This document shows positions 49,175 through 59,446 of a DNA stretch of 64,000 nucleotides, piece after piece. Origin of the DNA: Gloeopeniophorella convolvens (taxonomy: Eukaryota; Basidiomycota; Agaricomycetes; Russulales); the NCBI GenBank assembly GCA_022496205.1, contig WTXD01000018.1:1-64000 (forward strand), written 5' to 3'. The position numbers and the translations under genes are program-made. The notes beneath the pieces are model-generated. The model was not told where the DNA came from. It did not search any database and saw nothing but the letters and a program-made list of their open reading frames with translations. Numbering within the stretch: the stretch's first letter is position 1; every line of letters begins with the position of its first letter.

Positions 49175-49523
49175 CAGTCTAATCACTCTCCGTGGGTCAC
49201 TCACTCTGCGTGGGTCACCTGCCTAATCTGGTAATCAGTCTCACGCTTGGCCTCTGTCGACTTGAGAATGGCACATAGTCTAGTAGTCGTCCCACAGTAT
49301 CTGCAAATACATGGATATAAATCTTATGATGTTATGTCGGGTGTGTTAAGATTCCAGAAGAGTCAGACTTGAGCTAGGCCCTCTGGCGATGTCTTTCTCG
49401 CCCCGTACAGCAGCTGTCCACAGGTGTCAGGCGTGAGACTGAGCTACCAGAAATGGTAATCTGGGGCCAGATTAGGAAAGTGACCCACGCAGAGTGAGTG
49501 ACCCACGGAGAGTGATTGGACTG
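49175..49523. mobile_element. 349-bp MITE with TA target
   Basis: Long terminal inverted repeats (about 57 bp each, 49175-49231 and 49467-49523) beginning cagtctaatcactctccgtg on the left and cagtccaatcactctccgtg on the right (opposite strand). Flanked by TA at 49173-49174 and 49524-49525. No coding capacity. The inverted repeats contain a partial internal direct repeat (cgtgggtcactcactctg, then cgtgggtcac). Its ends differ from those of the neighbouring transposon, so another transposase probably moved it. Confidence 0.85.
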
Positions 49524-49525
49524 TA

Positions 49526-49789
49526 AGCGCGGCGGTTTCGATCTCGAATGGGACATACTACACCCTCCTCGGTCGGGGCCTTGGAGCTACACTCTGGCAA
49601 GCATAGCGCAAGTTGTCATCGTGGGGCATCGTGGCATTGTAGCACGTGATTCGTCGTAGATAAGATTGTACTTTGGTATGCAAATGTTCACTTCGCTCTC
49701 TACCTTCTACCACCACAATATCTATGAAGCCTATCAGGCCTTGATATGGGGTACGCGTCAACGCTCCCCGGGGATGCGTCAATGTGCAG
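49526..49789. other. short spacer, no gene
   Basis: Nothing recognisable between the MITE and the start of duplication unit B. Confidence 0.4.
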
Positions 49790-49942
49790 AGGTGGAGGGT
49801 ATTATCTCTGCCAAGAATAACATTGCATACAGGGAGGGGGTAATGTAATCAATACTTGCTGATATAGGCGTGAAGGAACCGTCCGGCCATGGGTACTGAG
49901 TCTCTAAGTGTCCTATACACACATGCAGAAACGCAGAAAGGC

Positions 49943-51855
49943 TCAATGGTGTAGTGCACGCTTGCTGGCTCGCCGTATGCGCTCGCCGTAGTAGTAAAGG
50001 AGGATCGTGAACGGGATGAACGCGCACGCGAGCAGCCCGAGCAGAGTGCTCGCCCATCCAACGCCCAGTTTATGGTACATCGTCGCGCCGAACAGCGGGA
50101 AGCCCGCACCGAACGCAGAGCGGATGAGATCATTGCCCGCGAGCACGCTCGCGGCATAGTGCGGATATGCGTCTGCGAGGTAGTTAAGCACCGTGTTCTG
50201 AGGAGCGCGCGCGTCAATGTCATTCGAACCCGCGCAGAATGCGGGGAAGAAGCACTCACGAAGAGGAGCAGCCCGGAGACGGTGAAGAGCCCTGAGCCCA
50301 GGATTGGAACAATCCAGTGGACGCTCGTTCGCGAGGTCCATCCGAACCAAAACAAGCACACCGGAAGGATGAGTGAGCCCACGATGGCAACTGGCAAGCG
50401 CCTCTCGGGTGCCATATACCCGTTCTCGTCGAACAACTTGTCCTGGTACTTGTAAAGGTAGTAGAAGAACGGCGGGAGGAGGGCGAAGGCACCCCCCACG
50501 ATGCCCAGGAAGGAGAGGCCGAAGAGCTGCTCCCTGAAGTGGTAGATCTCGCCGAAGACAATGGGGAAGGATTCGAACCACAGGTAGAAGAGCGCGTAGA
50601 TAAGTCCAATGTACAGGTTGAGCACCATGACAATCGGCTCCTGGAAATTTAGCGTGAATGGGCGAACCAGCACGACGATGGCGATGTCGCGTGGCTTCAT
50701 GTTGGCCGCTTCGATCTCAGACTGGGTCCGGAGCCGTTGATTTCCGGTGGCCTTGCGGAGGCGCTGGGCGCGGCGGAAAAGAATATTGGAAGAAGATGTT
50801 TCGGGGAAGAAGAAGAAGAGGAGGACGGAAGTGAAGCCACCCAACCACAGGAGTTCCCAGATGGTCCACCTCCACCCTTCAGCATGCGCAGCGAAGCCAC
50901 CAACGAGAGGCCCAAGTGCGGGCGCGCACATGGCGAATACGGCCCAGAGCAACATTGGGTACGCCCGCACCCTGGCACTATACATATCTGCAACAGTTGC
51001 GCCTCCTGTTGCAAGGGACGGGGAGCCAACGAATCCGGTGATGAACCGGAAGGCCAACAGCATGCCAAAGTTGCTCGCGAGGGCAGTAGGGACTTGAAGG
51101 ACGGTGAATAGAAAGAGGGTCAGGAAATAGATAGGCATGCGTCCGAGGAATGGCATCTCGCTCATTGGTGACCAAAGCATAGGCCCTGATTAAGGTTGAT
51201 CAAACAAACCATCAGCGAACAGAATATCAAAGTCAACGATGGTTCGTACCAATGCCATATCCCACTATGAACAGCGAAAGCCCGAGCGTCGCGGCGACAC
51301 GGCTGACATGGAAGTGCTCCGTGATTTCCGAGATACCGGCCGTATAAATTGCAGACCCGAGGTAGACGGTGAATGTCAGCAAGCACAGCTGGAACATGAC
51401 CCAGGTCTTCTTGGCTGATGACCAGTTCAGAGGGTTCTGTATTGAGAGTTAGTCGCCCGCTACCATGACTGTTGCTAGTCGGGACGCACCTCCCGGTCAT
51501 CAGGCCCATGCCAAGTGACCAACATCGTATCCGTTCCCTCTTCGATTGGAGATGTTGGGGGTTTCGTGGTCGCCAGTTCCCCTTTCGTTGTCACGGAAGA
51601 CTGTGTTGATAGGGGCTGCTGCGCATGGGGACGCTCCTCTTGTTCATCCTGCGCGCCGTAACCTCGCCCCTGGGCGTTTAGTGGGTCATCGTGGTCCTCT
51701 TCGCGCCTCAGCTTGCTATCGGATGGCTTCGGTTGGACTGCCTTTGGAAGGTAGACCTCGGGTAGGTCAATTTCATCGGGGTGAGCGAAATACTTTGGAC
51801 CCAAGGCGGCACGGACAAGGAGAGCGAAAAAGGTGTCGTGGAATATCCCAGACAT
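49943..51855 (-). CDS. MFS drug:H+ antiporter (DHA1), copy B
   Basis: Near-twin of the gene at 39460-41363, same start (MSGIFHDTFF, ATG 51855), same three introns and same order of motifs (NPLNWSSAKKTWVMFQLCLL, FRFITGFVGSPSLATGGATV, DKLFDENGYMAPERRLPVAI, NTVLNYLADAYPHYAASVLA). No stop or frameshift was seen, so both copies appear functional. Differences cluster in membrane segments and the loop after helix 7: for example TGIYHFREQFLGLAFLGIL in A against GEIYHFREQLFGLSFLGIV in B, and VVLVRPFTLN against DMLVRPFTLN. This may mean diverging substrates. Confidence 0.87.
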
Positions 51856-51920
51856 GATGGGCTCTTTCTGAGGGGGTCGAGAAGAGGCGAGGGCCGATGA
51901 TCGAGGACGCGACGCCGATG

Positions 51921-51926
51921 TTATAA
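51921..51926 (-). promoter_or_regulatory. TATA-like box, MFS copy B
   Basis: ttataa, 66-71 bp upstream of ATG 51855, matching copy A in sequence and spacing. Confidence 0.45.
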
Positions 51927-52735
51927 GGATACTTATGGGCTTGCAGAGCGGGTCTCGGATGACACATGGGGTAAGAGGAGATCTAGAGGAGATCAATAAT
52001 TCTACGGCCGATTGGCGTATATTTTATATATATATTGTTGAGGATAGACGAGGAGGGTGACCGTGCCCGGGGATCGATGAATCTCTGTTAGCGGGGCGTC
52101 CGACGTCCGTGAACCACGCCTTTTTCTTTTTTTGGGGGGAGGGCTCCTAAAAACGGATGCTCCTCCGGCGATGAAGCATATAATTGGGACTGAGTTGGAG
52201 GTTGCTTTCATCTTGCACAGAACGCGGGACAGGGACAACCCCCAAACACTGGGAGTTCGAGAAGAGAGGCCCGCCGCTACCAGGATGGCAAGGAGATGAA
52301 GCGTGCCCAAAGTATACCAAACGACTTGCCAGGGAGGTCTGAAGCCGTTTGATTTTGCGTACCAACCCGGGAGTCAAAGGTGATATGGTTGCACCCATGA
52401 CTGTTTCCTCAAGGCATGGGAACCAGCGCCTCAGCGCCGGTCTTCCCCGAGGGTACCGTCGTGATACATAAGTTAGCTGAGAGCAACACCGTCGGCGCAA
52501 ACTGCGGACCTGTGCGTATGATGAATGCCCTGCGCTCCAGACGGCGACCATCAGCATGTCAACAACAACGATGGACTGTGAGGCAAAACAACAGCAGAAA
52601 GTCCAGAGGCCAACTTACCCCAAGTGTTCGTATCCCATCTGTCTCCATATGATTTTCTAGGCTGATGGTAGAGCTCAACTCTGTCGGTGCGTCCCCCTGC
52701 GAACGAGCATGACTCTCAGGCTTGCTGGTTCATCT

Positions 52736-53357
52736 GCAAGCCGAGGGGAGGGGGGGTCGCTCGCCCGAGAGGCCCCGACAGCCTGACAGCTCGGAGAGCG
52801 GTTGAGAGGCCTTGAGACTCCCGTGTTGACAGCCGCTCGGCAAACTCGGTGTAGGCGAGATTCACCATGATGTCCTCTCTCAAAATAGACCCTCTCACGA
52901 GTGCAGGAGCAGGGCGGCAGGGTAGGAACATCTATGTTTTGAGCTTGGTGTGCAGGACGGGGCTGTTGTTGGGTCCACCGGGGGTCGACGTCGACGTGAC
53001 CATCGTGCGCGAGAATCAGTGAGCGCGTGGCCTGACGTGCGTGTGGGGGGTGTAATCGATAATCGGCCAGAAGGGGTTCGGATATATTTACCTGAATCAG
53101 GGCCTGTCATGTCAGGGCCTCTCAAGCGACCAACTCAGATTCGAAAGTAGATCATCCAATCACTGTCCCCGCCCATTTATCCCATCAACCAGATACCCCC
53201 GAAGGCGGTGAAAGCCATGTTGATTCCACTCTGTAAAGGTCCGGGAACGAGACTTATGAGGTGACTCTCAAGAGCTCTCGTACACAGGGGTAGGTTGTCA
53301 GAGCTCTCAAAGCTCTCAACAGGTGTTACCGACTGTCGGCGACAATCTCGAATCCTT
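52736..53357. other. intergenic flank of the copia insertion
   Basis: No gene recognised. Contains ggggtcgacgtcgac at about 52980 and repeated gagctctcaa-agctctcaa near 53267-53320. Confidence 0.4.
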
Positions 53358-53362
53358 CAGAT

Positions 53363-53833
53363 TGATGCGAGTTGGAGGTCCGAAACGAAGGCGCGCAGCG
53401 GCGCGAAGCGAAGTCGAGTGAGGGGGAGCTAGTGAAGGGAGCAGAAGGAGGAAGGGCAACGCGAAGTGTAGAAACGCTGATATTCGTAGCCGGTACATAC
53501 TACAATTTATACTGCAAGCTGATAGGAGTATTGTACAGTATTTACATGGGGGCAATCACAGGCAGTTTCGGGAGCTGGAGCTCGAACGGCTGGACACAAC
53601 AGAAACGTACATAAAGTGACGACGCGCCCGTCATTTCTTCGTCAACAGTTGCGTAGTTTTGCTGCGCATCGTCATACAGTGGAGGCGGACGCTGGGATTG
53701 ATTTTTGCATGCGAGAGCTAGGAAGAATAAGGTCAAACGAGACGGAACTGGGAGTAGCGGAGGCAGGGGGAGAGGATCCGGGAAAGCGGCCCGGCCCGGA
53801 AGACCGAACGGAGCGCGACTTGTAACTCCAATA
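53363..53833 (-). repeat. copia 3' LTR
   Basis: 471 bp, apparently identical to the 5' LTR. Confidence 0.93.
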
Positions 53834-53845
53834 CTCCCCCTCAAG
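53834..53845 (-). other. polypurine tract
   Basis: cttgagggggag on the coding strand, directly before the 3' LTR; the pol stop codon overlaps it. Confidence 0.7.
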
Positions 53846-56800
53846 ACGCGCGAAGTCCAAGCGCGCTCGAGAATAACTTGTTTTTGACTTTGGCGAGCGG
53901 CTTGGTCAGGATGTCTGCCGTCATCTCGTCAGTGGGGCAGTAGGTGAGCGTGAGGATGCCGTATTCAACGGCCTGTCGGATGAAGTGGTACCGCACGTCG
54001 ATGTGCTTGGTACGCGCATGGTAGTTGTCGGCTGTCGCAAGTGATATGGCCGACTGATTGTCGCAATAGAGTGAAGTAGAGTTGGTGATGAGGGAAGGGA
54101 TGAGCTCGCCGATGAGATGGCGAAGCCAGATGCCTTCCTTTGCGGCATGCGTTGCCGCAACGTACTCGGCCTCGGCAGTCGACAAGGTGACTAGCTCCTG
54201 CTTGCGCGAGCTCCAGGAGATAGCGCCGCCGTCAATCAAGAAGGCGTAACCTGATACGGCGTGGCGGTGGTCCTGAGTCGCGCCATCGGCATCGGTATAA
54301 CCGATAAGGTCGTGCGCATCTGCGCCGTAGGTCAACGTAAGGGTGCGCGTGGTGTAAAGGTACCTTAGTACGCGCTTGGCAGCTTGCCAGTGTGCGTCGC
54401 CTGGATTGTCGAGGAAACGTGAGAGTGTGCCGACTGCAAACGAGATGTCGGGGCGCGTGGCAACAGCAGCGTACATGAGGCTGCCGACAATCTCGCGGTA
54501 TGGCGTAGTCTTCATGCGAGCAATGTCAGCGGCGGTGGTGGGTGCATCATCCTTACTGAGGGTAGAGCTGGGGATCATGGGAGTGATAGACGCCTTCGCA
54601 TCTGCGAGGCCGAATCGAGCTGCGATAGACTCGATGTAGGACGTCTGCGAAAGTGAGATCGTGCGCGCATCTCTGTCACGCGTGATCTTGATGCCGAGGA
54701 GCCAGTGAATTGGGCCGAGGTCAGTGAGCGAGTACTTCTCATTCAGCTTTGCCTTGTACACTTGGATGAGACGCGGGGAGCTGCCGGTCATGCCGCAGTC
54801 GTCGACATGGATGGCAAGGAGGAGGATGTCGTCGTCAACGCGGAGGTAGAACATCCCCGGGTCTGCATCTGTGACGCGGAAACCAAGTTCAGCGAGGATA
54901 GCTTTGAGTGCGTCGTACCACTTGCGCCCGGCCTGCTTAAGGCCATAAAGCGACTTGAGAAGGCGCTTGACCGTCGCGCCGTCGCTCTCTTCATAGCCAG
55001 GTGGCTCCTGCATGTAGATCTCTTCGTCGTCATCGAGTGTGCCGTTCAGGTAGGCACCGTTGAAGTCGAAGGACTCGATGTCCCAGTCGTAACGCGCGGC
55101 AAGCGCGAGAAGAAGGCGGAAGCTCGTAAGCTTGGCGACGGGGGAATAGGTGTCAAAGTAGTCAACACCGTAAATCTGAGTGAAACCGCGCGCAACGAGG
55201 CGCGCCTTGTATTTCTCGATGGAACCGTCTGCCTTCCGCTTGATGCGAAAGACCCACTTGCTGCCGACAACGTTCTTGCCGGGCGGGCGTGGTACAGTCG
55301 TCCAGGTGAGGGCGTCAGTCAACGTTTTCATCTCCTTATCCATAGCACTCTTCCAGCTCGGCCAGTCGGCGCGCGACTTAGCCTGCGAGAGCGTCTTTGG
55401 ATCGTCGTCGAGGTAATCGACCGCGCTGGCGAGCGCGTAGTCGACGTCTGAGGGGTCTGCAAATGATGCTGCGTCAATGATAGACGCGGACTCCCCCTGA
55501 CGGGGCATTCCGGCTGGAATGAGTGGTCCAAGAGCCTCGCCAGTGGGTGCATGCCCCTCCGTGGTGCCTTCGCCGGCCTGGAGACGCTTCTGGTAGTCGG
55601 ATGGCTTTGTGAGACGTGACGATCGGCGCAGCGTAGGCTGTGCCTTGTCGGGAAGATCGGGCGGGAGTGGTACTTGCTCCGGCGGAACTGCCGGTGCTGA
55701 TGCTGACTGCTTGGTCGAGGAGGAAGGTGTAGGAACTGGCGCTGATGCGCCAGATGCAGGAGGCGGCACAGGAGGTGGTGCTGGAGGCGGCGCCAATGTA
55801 GCTGGCGCTGCGGGTTGGACAGTGGTAGTCGGATAGGATGGTGCAGGAAGAGTGATGTAGGTACGACGAAATTTGACGTCGCGCTCTACGGAAATTTTGC
55901 GAGTAGCAGCCCAATAGATGCGATGAGCATGCGTACTCTCCTGATCAAATCCAACCCAACGCCCCTCAACTGCACGCGCGCTCAGCTTGTCGTTCTTGGA
56001 CGTGTGGACCCATACTGCTTGGCCCCACTCCGGAACGTCGGACAAGTCGGGCTTGGACTTGTAAAGTTTTTCGTAAGGTGTGACGTTGCCTAAGACACGA
56101 GTGGGTGCGCGGTTCTTCAACCAGACCGCGTGGTGAATAGCCTCGCCCCAGAGGAACTTGGGCAGGCCAGAGTGATGCAAGATCGCGCGAACGCGCTCGA
56201 GAAGTCGACGGTTTAAAGACTCTGCGACACCGTTATGCTGCGGGGTGTCATGCGTAGTCAGTCGACGCTCGGTACCCTCGGAGTTCAGAAACATCGTGAA
56301 CTCATCGCTGAGGTACTCTCCTCCACGATCCGAGTGGAGAATCTTGATCCGCGCGGCATGCTGCGTCTTGGCCCACGCGGAAAACGTCTTGTATGCGCCA
56401 AAAGCTTCATCTTTGGTGCGGAGGAGGTAGATGCGTGTGAAACGTGAGTAGTCGTCAGTGAATGCCACATAGTAGCGACTGTGGCCAAGGGAATCAGTCG
56501 GTGAAGGTCCCCAGACGTCGGTGTGAACTTCGTCGCCGAAATGAGCTGCGCATGGCTCGGCGCGCTCCTTGCGAATCGTCTTGCGAGTCGACTTCGCGTA
56601 CTCGCACGAATCGCAGTCGATCGATGTCAGATTGTCGATCACGACAAGATCTTTAATTAATCCGAGGTCAATAAAAGATCGGATGGCTGGAAGGGGAATG
56701 TGACCGAGACGACGGTGGAGCTCAGCGAGATGAATCGGTTCCGCCGCAGCCGAGATGGCGACGTCACCGTGGTCGACTTTGTACAGTCCGTTCGGCGCGG

Positions 56801-58034
56801 CTGGGATGCGTCCGACAGTGCGTCCTGACTTGTTCTGGATCATGCAGGTGTCGTCTTTGAAACTGACTTGATGACCTGCTTTGGCGATGCGACTGATAGA
56901 CACGATGGTAAGTCCCATCTCAGGAGCATACAACGCATCTCGGAGCACGACTGGTGTCAAAGTCGTGCCATTCGGAACTTTGATGTGCAAGTCACCAACT
57001 CCAGTGGCATAGAACGTGCGGTTGTCAGCCGCGATGATGGGACGAGGAGGGATGGACTGGAAGGTGGTGAACAAGTGGCGGAAAGGGGACATGTGGCGCG
57101 ATGCGCCCGAGTCGTAGAGTTCGGCTTCCGGTGCGTTCCCGCGCATTACTTCAGCGCGACGCTGACCGGTCTCTTCGTCGATGGCGGCCCACGCCTCGAC
57201 TTCGTTATCTGGTTCTGCGGCTTTGTTAGCTCGGTCGCGGGGCTTCCTCTGCGTACGCTCGGGCCCCTGTCCTTCCTTCCCTCCGCCCTTCGCCCAGCAC
57301 TCCGATTTGTAGTGCCCTTTGCGCTTGCAATTGAAGCACTCGACTGTGCGCTTGTCTTTGCGCTTGCGGTCGTCCGCCGTGACGAAAGCTTCGTCCTTGG
57401 TGTCGTCCGTCTGCTGGAGTTGGCGTAAGGTGCGTCGGTCGTAGTCATCGGTGATGAGTCCGATAACTTCGTTTGCCATCATAGGTCGCGCAATGATTTT
57501 CGCGCTCGCGGTTACGCCGGCGATGGTGGGCTCATAGGACTCGGGCAACGAGCCGAGTAGGGTGTCGGTGAAGTCATCGTCGGTGATGGTGATGCCTCCG
57601 GCAGCAAGCTGCTCCCGAAGGTCAGCGAGTTTCGTGAAATGAGCGCGTACGTTGTCGTTTTCTCCGCAACGTGCATTCTGAAGCTTCCTCTTCAGATCCA
57701 CCAGTACCATCCTCGAGCGTCCCTCAAAAACACTCTTCATCTCCTCCCATACTTCCCTCGCAGTCGTCTTGACCTTGATACGGTTAAAGATCGAGTCGGG
57801 CACGGACATGGCGATGTACTGCTTGACTGTACCCTCGCCGGCAGTCCAACGTGCGTTCTCGTCGAGACCGTTGATCGTGCCGGCCGCGATGTATGCCGGA
57901 GAGATCGTAGCGTGCGTCAAATGGTCTTGAAGGCCCTTCGAGGTGAGTGCCCATGACAGGCGGTCACGGTAGTTGGGCCAGTTGGTCCCATCGACGTTGA
58001 GTCTGGGGATGGAGATCCTCGCGTCGTCGCCCAT
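53841..58034 (-). CDS. copia Gag-Pol polyprotein
   Basis: 1397 residues in one uninterrupted frame from ATG 58034 (MGDDARISIPRLNVDGTNWP). Gag of UBN2 type (EVWEEMKSVFEGRSRMVLVD), zinc knuckle CFNCKRKGHYKSEC near residue 240, protease DSGASRHMSPF near 315, a pre-integrase zinc region (HRRLGHIPLPA ... CDSCEYAKSTR), integrase core with VHTDVWGPS, AFTDDYSRFTRIY, LHSDRGGEYLS and HNGVAESLNRRLLER. A Pro-rich linker follows, then reverse transcriptase (WTTVPRPPGKNVVGSKWVFR, LKSLYGLKQAGRKWYDALK, catalytic AIHVDDCGM where many copia elements have YVDD) and RNase H (LVTLSTAEAEYVAA, DNQSAISLA, RTKHIDVRYHFIR). All catalytic motifs visible; no breaks. Confidence 0.95.
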   Translation of the reverse strand: MGDDARISIPRLNVDGTNWPNYRDRLSWALTSKGLQDHLTHATISPAYIAAGTINGLDENARWTAGEGTVKQYIAMSVPDSIFNRIKVKTTAREVWEEMKSVFEGRSRMVLVDLKRKLQNARCGENDNVRAHFTKLADLREQLAAGGITITDDDFTDTLLGSLPESYEPTIAGVTASAKIIARPMMANEVIGLITDDYDRRTLRQLQQTDDTKDEAFVTADDRKRKDKRTVECFNCKRKGHYKSECWAKGGGKEGQGPERTQRKPRDRANKAAEPDNEVEAWAAIDEETGQRRAEVMRGNAPEAELYDSGASRHMSPFRHLFTTFQSIPPRPIIAADNRTFYATGVGDLHIKVPNGTTLTPVVLRDALYAPEMGLTIVSISRIAKAGHQVSFKDDTCMIQNKSGRTVGRIPAAPNGLYKVDHGDVAISAAAEPIHLAELHRRLGHIPLPAIRSFIDLGLIKDLVVIDNLTSIDCDSCEYAKSTRKTIRKERAEPCAAHFGDEVHTDVWGPSPTDSLGHSRYYVAFTDDYSRFTRIYLLRTKDEAFGAYKTFSAWAKTQHAARIKILHSDRGGEYLSDEFTMFLNSEGTERRLTTHDTPQHNGVAESLNRRLLERVRAILHHSGLPKFLWGEAIHHAVWLKNRAPTRVLGNVTPYEKLYKSKPDLSDVPEWGQAVWVHTSKNDKLSARAVEGRWVGFDQESTHAHRIYWAATRKISVERDVKFRRTYITLPAPSYPTTTVQPAAPATLAPPPAPPPVPPPASGASAPVPTPSSSTKQSASAPAVPPEQVPLPPDLPDKAQPTLRRSSRLTKPSDYQKRLQAGEGTTEGHAPTGEALGPLIPAGMPRQGESASIIDAASFADPSDVDYALASAVDYLDDDPKTLSQAKSRADWPSWKSAMDKEMKTLTDALTWTTVPRPPGKNVVGSKWVFRIKRKADGSIEKYKARLVARGFTQIYGVDYFDTYSPVAKLTSFRLLLALAARYDWDIESFDFNGAYLNGTLDDDEEIYMQEPPGYEESDGATVKRLLKSLYGLKQAGRKWYDALKAILAELGFRVTDADPGMFYLRVDDDILLLAIHVDDCGMTGSSPRLIQVYKAKLNEKYSLTDLGPIHWLLGIKITRDRDARTISLSQTSYIESIAARFGLADAKASITPMIPSSTLSKDDAPTTAADIARMKTTPYREIVGSLMYAAVATRPDISFAVGTLSRFLDNPGDAHWQAAKRVLRYLYTTRTLTLTYGADAHDLIGYTDADGATQDHRHAVSGYAFLIDGGAISWSSRKQELVTLSTAEAEYVAATHAAKEGIWLRHLIGELIPSLITNSTSLYCDNQSAISLATADNYHARTKHIDVRYHFIRQAVEYGILTLTYCPTDEMTADILTKPLAKVKNKLFSSALGLRAS

Positions 58035-58090
58035 GATGATAATTCGGTAAGCTCTTTGAATGACGGTGTGACTTCGTACTAATGCTTAGG

Positions 58091-58106
58091 CTCAGGGCCC
58101 ATAACC
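58091..58106 (-). other. candidate primer binding site
   Basis: ggttatgggccctgag immediately downstream of the 5' LTR on the coding strand. The position is right; the matching tRNA was not identified. Confidence 0.4.
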
Positions 58107-58577
58107 TGATGCGAGTTGGAGGTCCGAAACGAAGGCGCGCAGCGGCGCGAAGCGAAGTCGAGTGAGGGGGAGCTAGTGAAGGGAGCAGAAGGAGGAAGGG
58201 CAACGCGAAGTGTAGAAACGCTGATATTCGTAGCCGGTACATACTACAATTTATACTGCAAGCTGATAGGAGTATTGTACAGTATTTACATGGGGGCAAT
58301 CACAGGCAGTTTCGGGAGCTGGAGCTCGAACGGCTGGACACAACAGAAACGTACATAAAGTGACGACGCGCCCGTCATTTCTTCGTCAACAGTTGCGTAG
58401 TTTTGCTGCGCATCGTCATACAGTGGAGGCGGACGCTGGGATTGATTTTTGCATGCGAGAGCTAGGAAGAATAAGGTCAAACGAGACGGAACTGGGAGTA
58501 GCGGAGGCAGGGGGAGAGGATCCGGGAAAGCGGCCCGGCCCGGAAGACCGAACGGAGCGCGACTTGTAACTCCAATA
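58107..58577 (-). repeat. copia 5' LTR
   Basis: 471 bp, partner of 53363-53833. Confidence 0.93.
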
Positions 58578-58582
58578 CAGAT

Positions 58583-59446
58583 ATGGTGATGCCGCCCAGG
58601 AAACTTGTTGTGCAGCGTTTTCTGGCACAGCCTCCTACATGGGACCCGAGCTCATCTATATGTGCATGTGTGGATCGCCGCCCAGCTCCGAAGTCACACA
58701 GGGCTGCGAGGACGTGAAGGTGTGAAACCGTACCATAGCCTACCATAGCCTGCCATAGCCTAGTCTCCATTGCTGACCTTATGCCGATCGCGGAAGACAG
58801 TTGTTCCGCGATAGATAACCTCGCGGTGCTTATACTTACAGCAGTGAAGCACAACGGAGCATGACTCGATCCGGCACGCTTCTTCAGGATCGCAGCATCT
58901 CGCAGCAACTTGAACATCTGAAAGTTGGAGAGGCCGTCTACGACTGTCGGGGACAGACTTGTACAAGTACAGCTTTGACCTCTAAGCGAGATAGCCGGCT
59001 CGGCTAAGCGCCGACTGAATCCTCTTCAGTTGGTCACAGGCTCGCACGTACTACCACCTTGCAGATGAGTGTCTCATCAGGCGTACGCGCGAGCCTGACA
59101 TAACCCGAGCGGAGCAGGAGGTTAAATCCTTGATGCTGGGGTTATTATTTTTGGTTGTCAGGCGGCATCAGCAGCCTACCGAACACTCAATTGAGACCCC
59201 ACCCTATGCACCCGAGAAATGGAAAAGGGCCTACGGTTTCGAATTTAGCTGTAACTTGCAGCTAGGAAAGCAACAGAGGCAGGAGGTGAAGACATATTTG
59301 ATAAGCGCTGGGGTTGGTCAAAAACAGTAATACAACGACAGTTTTACTGGACCAGGGACAGAGCGAAGTATGCATGTTCAAATTCTGTCGTAGCGCGCCA
59401 TATGGGACTGCAAGCACATTACACACAACGACGGGGAAAAGCAGAT
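58583..59446. other. continuation of duplication unit B, no gene
   Basis: From 58583 to about 58905 the sequence is collinear with pieces of 42525-44880, so the copia element split unit B. A small tandem array of ccatagcct (three copies) is at 58733-58762. From 58980 to 59446 nothing was recognised. Confidence 0.55.

Larger units (their letters stand above)
49790..52735. repeat. segmental duplication, unit B (MFS locus)
   Basis: Partner of 39310-42290 in the same orientation, about 10.5 kb apart. The last about 125 bp (52610-52735) are inverted relative to unit A. Confidence 0.85.
53363..58577 (-). mobile_element. full-length Ty1/copia retrotransposon, 5.2 kb
   Basis: Two 471-bp LTRs (53363-53833 and 58107-58577) enclose one long gag-pol frame on the minus strand. 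The 5-bp target duplication CAGAT sits at 53358-53362 and 58578-58582. In coding orientation the LTR begins TATTGG and ends GCATCA. A purine tract (gagggggag, 53834-53845 minus strand) abuts the 3' LTR, and ggttatgggccctgag follows the 5' LTR as the likely primer site. By eye the LTRs are identical, and both carry the same two open frames. Confidence 0.95.

Noticed and set aside
45660..49523. MITE as a deletion derivative of the neighbouring transposon
   Set aside because: Terminal sequences differ completely (aggtagagg against cagtctaat); only the TA target is shared.
49849..51180. 443-codon MFS frame ending at 49849
   Set aside because: It reads through the last intron; the conserved last exon lies in another frame and ends at 49943.
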